DNA of 12,016 nucleotides, from contig JBGPYB010000141.1 in assembly GCA_041493035.1 (NCBI GenBank), positions 1 to 12,016 on the forward strand. Reading direction: 5' to 3'. A program made the position numbers and the translations under genes. The DNA is from JBGPYB01 sp041493035. Lineage in GTDB: Bacteria; Acidobacteriota; Vicinamibacteria; Fen-336. Under the pieces are notes generated by a model. The model had not been told where the DNA came from, searched no databases, and saw nothing but the letters and a program-made list of their open reading frames with translations. Below, piece after piece: positions 5,800 to 10,813 of this stretch. Each line of letters begins with the position of its first letter. The stretch's first letter is position 1.

Positions 5800-6338
5800 C
5801 GACGATGCGGCCGGTAGCTACCGAGGAAGACCTGATGCGGACGCCCGAGGACGGGTGGAGGCATGAGCTCGTCGACGGCCAGATTCGCAGAGTCCCAGGC
5901 GGGGCACGGCATGGGCTCGTCTGCGTCAAGCTCAGCGCACGGATTCTCGCCTGCGTCCAGGAGTTGCAGCTCGGTTACGTCGTCGGCTCCAACACCGGGT
6001 TCAGGTTCCCCGGAGGCAACGTGCGTGTCCCCGACGTCAGCTTCACGGCCAAGGGGCGCTTCCCGGGCGAACAACTCCCCGAGGGGTTCTCGGACATGCC
6101 TCCTGACCTGGCCGTCGAGGTGCTGTCTCCCGACGATCGCTCCCGCGAGGTTCTCGACAAGGTCGGCGAGTACCTCCAGGCCGGCGTACGGCTCGTCTGG
6201 GTTATCGACCCCAAGCGTCGCACGGCCGCCGTCTACAGGTCCTTGACCGACGTTCGGCAGCTGGGCCCGCAAGACTTCCTGGACGGCGAGGACGTGCTGC
6301 GGGGCTTCCGCTGCCGCCTCGACGAAGCGATCGACTAG
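5796..6338 (+). CDS. Uma2 family endonuclease (DUF820), copy 2
   Basis: 180 residues, coupled by ATGA overlap to the preceding small gene. PD-(D/E)XK nuclease-like core: HELVDGQI near residue 24, FPGGNVRVPDVSF with Asp80, DLAVEVLSPDDRS with Glu108, and DKVGEYLQAGVRLVWVIDP. It matches copy 1 from the first residues to the final Ile-Asp with no gaps apart from one residue at the start. The frame is also open upstream to 5763, but that part is overlap with the small gene. Last gene of the five-gene plus-strand run that starts at hicA. Convergent with the minus-strand pair at 6366-6883. Confidence 0.9.
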   Translation: MTTMRPVATEEDLMRTPEDGWRHELVDGQIRRVPGGARHGLVCVKLSARILACVQELQLGYVVGSNTGFRFPGGNVRVPDVSFTAKGRFPGEQLPEGFSDMPPDLAVEVLSPDDRSREVLDKVGEYLQAGVRLVWVIDPKRRTAAVYRSLTDVRQLGPQDFLDGEDVLRGFRCRLDEAID

Positions 6339-6351
6339 CTCTGCGGGGAAT

Positions 6352-6385
6352 GCCGCCCGAGCGCCTCACCTTGTGGTTGGGCGGC
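6352..6385. terminator. Weak candidate hairpin between convergent genes
   Basis: GCCGCCC at 6352-6358 pairs with GGGCGGC at 6379-6385 over a 20-base loop. It stands just past the Uma2 stop and overlaps the end of the facing gene. No T-run follows on either strand, so termination is only a possibility. Confidence 0.25.
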
Positions 6386-6644
6386 TGCTCCTCCGGGCAG
6401 GGTGGCTCACTCCCGATGCGGTTGATCGCCCAAAGGCCGGCCGCGCCTTGGTTGGAAGCTCGATAGGGACGAAGAGGTCCGAGGGAAAGAGATAGTCTTC
6501 GCCCGACTCGTCCACCACCCTGAGGAGCGAGCGCGCCTCGGCAGTCGGGTCGTCAAGCACGCGATAGACCTTCCGTGGCTGGAGCGAGGCACGGTAGCTC
6601 CCGCTACGCACGCAGATGACGTAACGACCGCTTGACCGGGGCAT
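6366..6644 (-). CDS. Small conserved protein with SGEDYLFP motif, copy 2
   Basis: 92 residues. Residues ~8-60 match the protein encoded at 5587-5799: YVICVRSGSYRASL, RKVYRVLDD, LLRVVDESGEDYLFP, DLFVPIELP. The last ~30 residues are low-complexity, Arg/Ser-rich and absent from copy 1, so the true end may have been altered. GGAG five bases before the ATG lies in the end of the upstream gene, which stops only two bases earlier. It therefore forms a two-gene operon with the HWYEAHGIG protein. Function unknown. The repeated pairing of this family with TA genes suggests a toxin-antitoxin-like part (inference). Confidence 0.7.
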   Translation of the reverse strand: MPRSSGRYVICVRSGSYRASLQPRKVYRVLDDPTAEARSLLRVVDESGEDYLFPSDLFVPIELPTKARPAFGRSTASGVSHPARRSSRPTTR

Positions 6645-6646
6645 TT

Positions 6647-6883
6647 CTACTCCAGAAACCGCTTCACCTTCATGTCTACTTGGCCGATTCCGTGAGCCTC
6701 GTACCAGTGGAGTTCCGCCTCAAGGACGCGGCCATCCGCTAACTCCACCAACCCCTGCCCCTTTACTTTGCGCCAACGCCCGGGGCCATACAACCGGCGG
6801 AGCACGCCGAGGAAGCGGATCCGCCGCCCGACAGCGATGACCTCGATGTTCGTGATCGAGCCGCGGAGCCTGAAACCGCTCAC
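6647..6883 (-). CDS. Small conserved protein with HWYEAHGIG motif
   Basis: 78 residues from a GTG. Core: ITNIEVIAVGRRIRFLGVLRRLYGPGRWRKVKGQG, then ELADGRVLEAELHWYEAHGIG, then MKVKRFLE. The protein is basic and beta-rich, with His, Glu and Tyr residues clustered in HWYEAHGIG that could be catalytic or metal-binding (inference). From memory, short proteins with this same ending are frequent in cyanobacteria and similar genomes and are often followed by the SGEDYLYP family, as here. I know of no described function. A TGG-TAGTAG box on the minus strand (6893-6898) would make the mRNA nearly leaderless. Confidence 0.65.
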   Translation of the reverse strand: MSGFRLRGSITNIEVIAVGRRIRFLGVLRRLYGPGRWRKVKGQGLVELADGRVLEAELHWYEAHGIGQVDMKVKRFLE

Positions 6884-6956
6884 CGAGCGACGCTACTACC
6901 ATGGGGTGCCGGCTCGTGTCCAAGGAACCGTTACTCCCGGTCCCATCTGAAAGCCC

Positions 6957-6986
6957 TTGACCCGTGCCGAACCGCCGTGGCATTCT
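6957..6986 (+). promoter_or_regulatory. Candidate sigma70-type promoter
   Basis: TTGACC (6957-6962), 18 bases, CATTCT (6981-6986), reading toward the gene at 7142. The remainder of the 258-base gap 6884-7141 shows no gene, repeat or clear hairpin. The long leader makes the assignment uncertain. Confidence 0.3.
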
Positions 6987-7141
6987 TCGGGCGGCGGTGA
7001 CCCATCGCCCAACCCTGCCGTGGCCGCCCCCCGCGTGGCCCTCGCCGGGGCAAAGGGGTTTCTGGCCTCGGGTCCTGTGCTTCGATCTTCGTCGCCGGTA
7101 TTCCAGGCGGGGGCTGGGCCGTGCGACGGGAGACGATGCAC

Positions 7142-7882
7142 ATGACGAAGGCCAAGAAGCTCAAGAAACTCATTCGGGAACGTTCGGCAAAGACGGGCGA
7201 GCGCTATACGGCTGCCCGGCGGCAGGTTCTCCTCGCCCGCACCAAGAAGGCAACGCCTCCCTTGACCGCGGCAGCTCCGGCGCGCCGTTCCCCGCCGCGC
7301 GTCGGCATCAGCGACGCGGCCGCCGCGAAGAAGACCGGTCACGGTTTCGACCATTGGTTCGCCGTCCTCGACGCCTTCGACGTGGCCTCGAAGGGGCACA
7401 CTGCGGCGGCCGACCATCTCCGCTCGACCCACGGCGTGCCGGGCTGGCATGCGCAGATGATCTCGGTAGCCTACGAGCGGGCCCGCGGGCTTCGCGCGGT
7501 GAACCAGGCGTCCACCGGCGGCTTCCAGGTGTCGATCTCCAGGACGGTTCGTGCCTCCGTGGCCGAGGTAGCCGCAGCGATTGGCGACGCCCGGCGCAGG
7601 GAGCAATGGCTGAAAACGGCCGACCCGGAGCTCCGCCGCGCGTTGAACGCCGCGTTCAGCGCCGCAAAGCCGAAGCAGGTCGTCCTGAAGAATGCGAGCT
7701 CCGGGAGGCTGCGCTATTCCTGGGACGGCGCCGTCGAGATCCGCATCACCGGCAAACCCAAGGGAGGCGGTTGTAGCGTGGCCGCCGACAACATGGACTT
7801 GAGGGAGGCGGGGCAGGTGGAGCGTCGGCGCGTGGCTTGGCGCGCCGCACTGGATGCTCTGAAGGAACATCTCGGCCGCTGA
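7142..7882 (+). CDS. DUF4287/SRPBCC-like domain protein
   Basis: 246 residues. N-terminus (1-40): KAKKLKKLIRERSAKTGERYTAARRQVL, a basic helical segment found at the start of several small stress-type proteins. Middle (about 60-120): GHGFDHWFAVLDAFDVASKGH, then HGVPGWHAQMISVAYERARGL, the DUF4287-type block. C-terminal third: GGFQVSISRTVRASVAEVAAAIGD, REQWLK and RYSWDGAVEIRITGKPKGGG, which resembles an SRPBCC (AHSA1/START-like) ligand-binding fold. Function unknown. Start choice: GTG at 7121, ATG at 7136 and ATG at 7142 are in frame; GGGAG at 7128-7132 is best spaced for 7142. Stands alone between TA-type units and may be an ordinary chromosomal gene. Confidence 0.75.
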   Translation: MTKAKKLKKLIRERSAKTGERYTAARRQVLLARTKKATPPLTAAAPARRSPPRVGISDAAAAKKTGHGFDHWFAVLDAFDVASKGHTAAADHLRSTHGVPGWHAQMISVAYERARGLRAVNQASTGGFQVSISRTVRASVAEVAAAIGDARRREQWLKTADPELRRALNAAFSAAKPKQVVLKNASSGRLRYSWDGAVEIRITGKPKGGGCSVAADNMDLREAGQVERRRVAWRAALDALKEHLGR

Positions 7883-7917
7883 TTGCTTCGGTCGACACGC
7901 AATCTGCGACCTCACGG

Positions 7918-7961
7918 TTGTGGACTAACCGATATCCTGCCATAGTCCCACTGTGGGAGAG
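7918..7961 (+). promoter_or_regulatory. Promoter, start-site palindrome and RBS of the AbrB-toxin operon
   Basis: -35 TTGTGG (7918-7923), a 17-base spacer, and -10 CATAGT (7941-7946). A palindrome TCCCAC-T-GTGGGA (7946-7958) covers the expected transcription start and could be the operator for the antitoxin. GGGAGAG (7955-7961) sits six bases before the ATG at 7968. An in-frame GTG at 7953 would lie at the start site itself and is therefore unlikely. Confidence 0.55.
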
Positions 7962-7967
7962 TGGGCC

Positions 7968-8285
7968 ATGGGAGCTGCGGTCTCGTACTTGAGTGTGGAT
8001 CAGAAGGGACGCGCCACATTGCCCGAGGAGGTGAGGACCTCGCTCGGGCTCAAGCCCGGCGATTTCGTTCTTCTCGAGAAAACGGAGCGAGGGACTTACG
8101 AGCTGGTGCCGGCGGCCCTCGTGCCACGGAACCAGCTCTGGTTTCATCATCCCGAGATGCAAGGCCGCATCCGCAAGGCGGAGGCCGACGTGGCCGCCGG
8201 TCGAACCAAGGTGACGCGAACTCTCGCCGAGGCACAGGCACTCCTCGACAGCGTCAAGGCCCGAAGGCGCCGGTCGCGCCGTTAG
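7968..8285 (+). CDS. AbrB/MazE-type antitoxin
   Basis: 105 residues. The SpoVT-AbrB DNA-binding fold occupies about residues 5-48: SYLSVDQKGRATLPEEVRTSLGLKPGDFVLLEK, with the typical KGRATLPEEVR strand-turn. A longer helical part follows (FHHPEMQGRIRKAEADVAAGR, LAEAQALLDSV) and the end is Arg-rich. The expected role is to bind and block the toxin and, as a dimer, to repress the shared promoter. The toxin start codon follows the stop directly. Start chosen by promoter position and ribosome-binding site. Confidence 0.85.
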   Translation: MGAAVSYLSVDQKGRATLPEEVRTSLGLKPGDFVLLEKTERGTYELVPAALVPRNQLWFHHPEMQGRIRKAEADVAAGRTKVTRTLAEAQALLDSVKARRRRSRR

Positions 8286-8588
8286 TTGCCGACGCGGCCC
8301 ACCGTGCGTTCCGCCGTCTGGACGGAGCAATGGTGGCAAAGCTACATCCGGCTGGCCCCCGACCGTCAAGCCTCCTGTGATCGCGCCGCCATGGCGCTGA
8401 TCAAGGGATCGGACACCCCCGGTCTCAATGTGAAGCCGATACTCCCCGACAAGCACTATCTCGAGGGCAGAATCAGCAGCGGCGATCGGATCGTGTTTCG
8501 GATCGAGGGAAGTGCTCTCTACTTCATAGACGTCGTCAAGCATGACGACATCGGGCGCTACGGGCGGAGGCCACGACAGGGCCGTTAG
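8286..8588 (+). CDS. RelE/ParE-like toxin
   Basis: 100 residues from a TTG immediately after the antitoxin stop; a GTG at 8304 is the alternative, and neither has a strong ribosome-binding site. Sequence VWTEQWWQSYIRLAPDRQ, MALIKGSDTPGLNVKPIL, YLEGRISSGDRIVFRIEGSALYFIDVVKHDDIGRYG is the fold of small RelE-type cytotoxins: two helices, then strands with a conserved Arg and a final His-containing strand. It probably acts as a ribosome-dependent or free mRNA interferase (inference from the family). Gene order antitoxin then toxin. Confidence 0.8.
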   Translation: MPTRPTVRSAVWTEQWWQSYIRLAPDRQASCDRAAMALIKGSDTPGLNVKPILPDKHYLEGRISSGDRIVFRIEGSALYFIDVVKHDDIGRYGRRPRQGR

Positions 8589-8649
8589 TCCCAGGTTCCC
8601 AGGTTCTCGCGGCCAGACTCTCATCGGCGAGCGCTTGCTGCCTCTACCA

Positions 8650-8694
8650 CGGCCCTCGGCTCGGCTGAAGCGACGCGGAGGAGGGCGAGGGCCG
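8650..8694. repeat. Inverted repeat downstream of the AbrB-toxin operon
   Basis: CGGCCCTCG (8650-8658) pairs perfectly with CGAGGGCCG (8686-8694) around a 27-base loop. It may help end the toxin mRNA, but there is no T-run. Just after the toxin stop there is also a tandem 8-base duplication TCCCAGGT (8589-8604). The rest of the gap to 8738 shows nothing else. Confidence 0.4.
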
Positions 8695-8738
8695 GGCCAT
8701 CGGGCGTACGGCGTGAGCCATGGCGGGCGAACGCGACG

Positions 8739-8768
8739 TTGCGGCTGCGTCGGGGAGGGGCATAGACT
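8739..8768 (+). promoter_or_regulatory. Promoter of the third Uma2 gene
   Basis: -35 TTGCGG (8739-8744), an 18-base spacer, and -10 TAGACT (8763-8768). The expected start site near 8775 lies after the in-frame ATG at 8720 but before the TTG at 8801, so this promoter supports the TTG start. Confidence 0.5.
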
Positions 8769-8800
8769 GGGCTCGTCCAGCACCAGCGGAGCGCCGAGGG

Positions 8801-9349
8801 TTGAAACGAGCGACGTACGAAGACGTTCTGAACGCACCTGAGCATCAGGTAGCGGAGATCCTGGACGGCGAGCTTTTCCTGAGCCCGCGGCCGGCGTCGC
8901 GACATACCGCTGCTTCCTCCCGTCTGGGCGCCGCGCTCGGTCCGTTCGATGACAGCCAAGAGGGTCCCGGAGGTTGGTGGATCCTCGACGAGCCCGAGCT
9001 TCATTTCGGCGAAGACGTGGTGGTGCCCGACCTGGGCGGTTGGCGACGCGAGCGCATGCCGGCGATTCCGGACGTGGCGTTCTTCTCCCTCGCTCCCGAC
9101 TGGGTTTGCGAGGTTCTCTCTCCCTCTACCGAGCGAATCGACCGCGGCCGGAAGCTGCGGATCTACGCCGACGCCGGTGTCGCGCACGCATGGTTCGTGA
9201 ACCCGGCGGAGCGCACGCTCGAGGTGTTGCGGCTGCGGGACGGCGCGTGGACGATCGTCGCGGTGTGCAGCGGCTCCGACACGGTCCGGATCGAGCCGTT
9301 CGACGCGATCGAGCTGGTCCTGGGCCGGCTCTGGGTCGAGCCGGCCTGA
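8801..9349 (+). CDS. Uma2 family endonuclease (DUF820), divergent copy 3
   Basis: 182 residues from a TTG. The start gives MKRATYEDVLNAPEHQVAEILDGEL, a beginning typical of this Uma2 branch, with GGAG nine bases upstream and a promoter just before it. The longer frame from the ATG at 8720 adds 27 residues without family resemblance. Nuclease-like core: ELHFGEDVVVPDLGGWRRER with the Asp of VPD, DWVCEVLSPSTERIDRGRKLRIYADAGVAHAWFVNP with the Glu of CEVLSPS and a conserved Lys in RKLRIY. The protein is only distantly related to copies 1 and 2. It is a lone gene, followed directly by the remains of another gene, as if inserted there. Confidence 0.88.
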   Translation: MKRATYEDVLNAPEHQVAEILDGELFLSPRPASRHTAASSRLGAALGPFDDSQEGPGGWWILDEPELHFGEDVVVPDLGGWRRERMPAIPDVAFFSLAPDWVCEVLSPSTERIDRGRKLRIYADAGVAHAWFVNPAERTLEVLRLRDGAWTIVAVCSGSDTVRIEPFDAIELVLGRLWVEPA

Positions 9350-9353
9350 GCCT

Positions 9354-9554
9354 TGGGTCTTCCGCGTCGACGGCGGCCGAGCCCCCGGTGGCCCGCTGAG
9401 CGCCACGCTCGTGCCGCTCAGCGCGATCACGGTCAACTTGAGCCAAGGCCCGCCGTTTACCGGGACCTAAACGACGGCGCGGATCAAGGCCAAGGCGCGG
9501 CAGGTGACGTCCGAGCTCACTGGGGACTACACCCTCGACTTGTCGAAGCGCTGA
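9354..9554 (+). pseudogene. In-frame remains of the 3' end of an unknown gene
   Basis: Directly after the Uma2 stop one frame reads protein-like for about 38 codons (WVFRVDGG, then PLSATLVPLSAITVNLSQG), meets a TAA at 9468-9470, and then continues in the same frame as TTARIKAKARQ, ELTGDYTLDLSKR to a TGA at 9552-9554. A single C-to-T change (CAA to TAA) would explain the inner stop. The pattern of strands suggests a secreted or beta-rich protein. No start codon or upstream part is present, and the family is not recognised. The rest of the gap to 9634 holds only a GC-rich stretch. Confidence 0.4.
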
Positions 9555-9634
9555 GGGCTCGGGGTCTTGCGGGGGCGCCCGCGGGGGGAGTATCGTCGGT
9601 TACCGCGACGGCTTTTAGGATCACAGGAGGTCCC

Positions 9635-10222
9635 ATGAAACAGACGGCTCCAGCGTCAGCAGTGCTGCTGGTCGTTGGGATTGCTTTTCTCGGGTGCTCG
9701 AGGCCGGAGCCGGCGCCACCCGCGGCCCATCCTGCGGCGTCTCCCGCCGCCCCGGGGACGCCGTCGCCCGGCAGCGCGACGATGTCTGCCGTCACGGCCG
9801 CGCCCGCCGCGGCGGGGGCCGCCGCCATTGCCACCGCCGACGCCGAGACTGCCGGCGTTCGCGCCGAGGTCACCGAGCTCAAGCGGACGAGCGGGGGTAC
9901 GGTGAGCCTCAAGTTCGCGATCATCAACGACTCGGACAAGCCGGTCTCGTTCGGCTACACCTTCGTCGATCCTGCCCATGAGATCCCGGACTTCGGCGGC
10001 ATCGGCGGCATCCACCTCATCGATCCGGTGGGGAAGAAGAAGTACTTCGTTGCCCGGGACAGCGAGAACAAGTGCGTCTGCAGCCAGAAGGTGGCGGACA
10101 TCCCCAAAGGAGGCCGCGCCAACCTGTGGGCGAAATTCCCGGCGCCGCCCGAGGACGTGCAGCGGATCTCGATCGTCGTTCCTCATTTTTCGCCCATGGA
10201 CGATGTGCCGCTGAGCCGTTGA
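9635..10222 (+). CDS. Putative lipoprotein paired with an OmpA-family protein
   Basis: 195 residues. The signal peptide ends in a lipobox, AFLGC with Cys21 as the lipidated residue, so the protein is anchored in a membrane facing the periplasm or outside. A Pro/Ala-rich linker (22-70) leads to a beta-rich domain: VRAEVTELKRTSGGTVSLKF, IINDSDKPVSFGY, IGGIHLIDPVGKKKYFVARD, then NKCVCS with two Cys, and a final ISIVVPHFSPMDDVPLS. This layout recalls proteins that stand next to OmpA-family genes in other GC-rich bacteria (from memory). AGGAGG four bases before the ATG fixes the start, although the frame is open further upstream. The OmpA gene follows after 13 bases, so the two form an operon. Confidence 0.82.
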   Translation: MKQTAPASAVLLVVGIAFLGCSRPEPAPPAAHPAASPAAPGTPSPGSATMSAVTAAPAAAGAAAIATADAETAGVRAEVTELKRTSGGTVSLKFAIINDSDKPVSFGYTFVDPAHEIPDFGGIGGIHLIDPVGKKKYFVARDSENKCVCSQKVADIPKGGRANLWAKFPAPPEDVQRISIVVPHFSPMDDVPLSR

Positions 10223-10235
10223 CCTCGGGGGTTCC

Positions 10236-10784
10236 ATGGAACGGCCACTTTGCAGATCCGCGGCTCCGCTGTTGTTGCTGCTGGCTACGGGCGGCGCCAG
10301 CGCGCAGGAACAGGAGCTCCCGCCGGGCGCGACGTTCAAGGTCATCGACATCGTCTTCAAGGTCGAGAGCTTCGGCGGCCAGGTGGTCGATCTCCAGGTG
10401 AAGGAGACCGACACCGAGGTGCGCATCGAGCTCGCCGCCGACGTCCTGTTCGAGTTCGACAAGGCGACTCTGCTGCCGAAGGCCGAGGACACGCTGAAGA
10501 GGGCGGCGGAGTTCATCCGACAGAGGGCGGCCGGGGTCGTCCAGATCGAAGGACACACCGACGCGAAGGGCGACCACGCCTACAACCAGCGGCTGTCGGA
10601 GCGTCGCGCGGAGTCGGTCCGGCTATGGTTCGCCCGCCACGGCCTCGGCGACCTTCGCTTCTCGTCGAAGGGATTCGCAGAGACGCGGCCGGTTGCGCCG
10701 AACACGAAACCCGACGGCGCCGACGACCCCGAGGGACGCCAGAAGAACCGTCGCGTGGAGATCGTGATCGCCAAGAGCCCTTAG
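10236..10784 (+). CDS. OmpA family protein
   Basis: 182 residues. Signal peptide about 1-23 (APLLLLLATGGASA, cleavage before QEQ). A short beta region follows (VIDIVFKVESFGGQVVDLQVKE). The OmpA C-terminal peptidoglycan-binding domain is about 62-180: LAADVLFEFDKATLLPKAEDTL, EGHTDAKGD, YNQRLSERRAESVRLWF, FSSKGFAETRPVAPN, and the end RQKNRRVEIVI. The Asp in HTD and the Arg in the NRRVEI motif are the residues that normally hold diaminopimelate of the cell wall. There is no beta-barrel domain, so the protein is periplasmic and binds cell wall, probably together with the upstream lipoprotein. Confidence 0.9.
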   Translation: MERPLCRSAAPLLLLLATGGASAQEQELPPGATFKVIDIVFKVESFGGQVVDLQVKETDTEVRIELAADVLFEFDKATLLPKAEDTLKRAAEFIRQRAAGVVQIEGHTDAKGDHAYNQRLSERRAESVRLWFARHGLGDLRFSSKGFAETRPVAPNTKPDGADDPEGRQKNRRVEIVIAKSP

Positions 10785-10787
10785 AGA

Positions 10788-10813
10788 AAGGCCACCGATC
10801 ACTTCGGGGCCTT
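10788..10813 (-). terminator. Candidate terminator of the helicase gene
   Basis: A hairpin of AAGGCC/GGCCTT, a one-base bulge, then CCGA/TCGG around the five-base loop TCACT. On the minus strand it is followed by TCTCT. It overlaps the helicase stop codon and lies in the 14-base gap between the convergent OmpA and helicase genes. Confidence 0.45.

Noticed and set aside
6896..7915. 339-codon minus-strand frame
   Set aside because: Shadow of the DUF4287/SRPBCC-like gene at 7142-7882; no start signal and no recognisable domain.
4805..8588. Integron-like gene-cassette array
   Set aside because: Many small genes in a row suggested cassettes, but orientations are mixed, no recurring attC-like sites flank the genes, and no integrase is present.
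9353..9634. Extended N-terminus of the lipoprotein gene
   Set aside because: The frame is open, but the lipobox signal peptide and the AGGAGG at 9625-9630 place the start at 9635.
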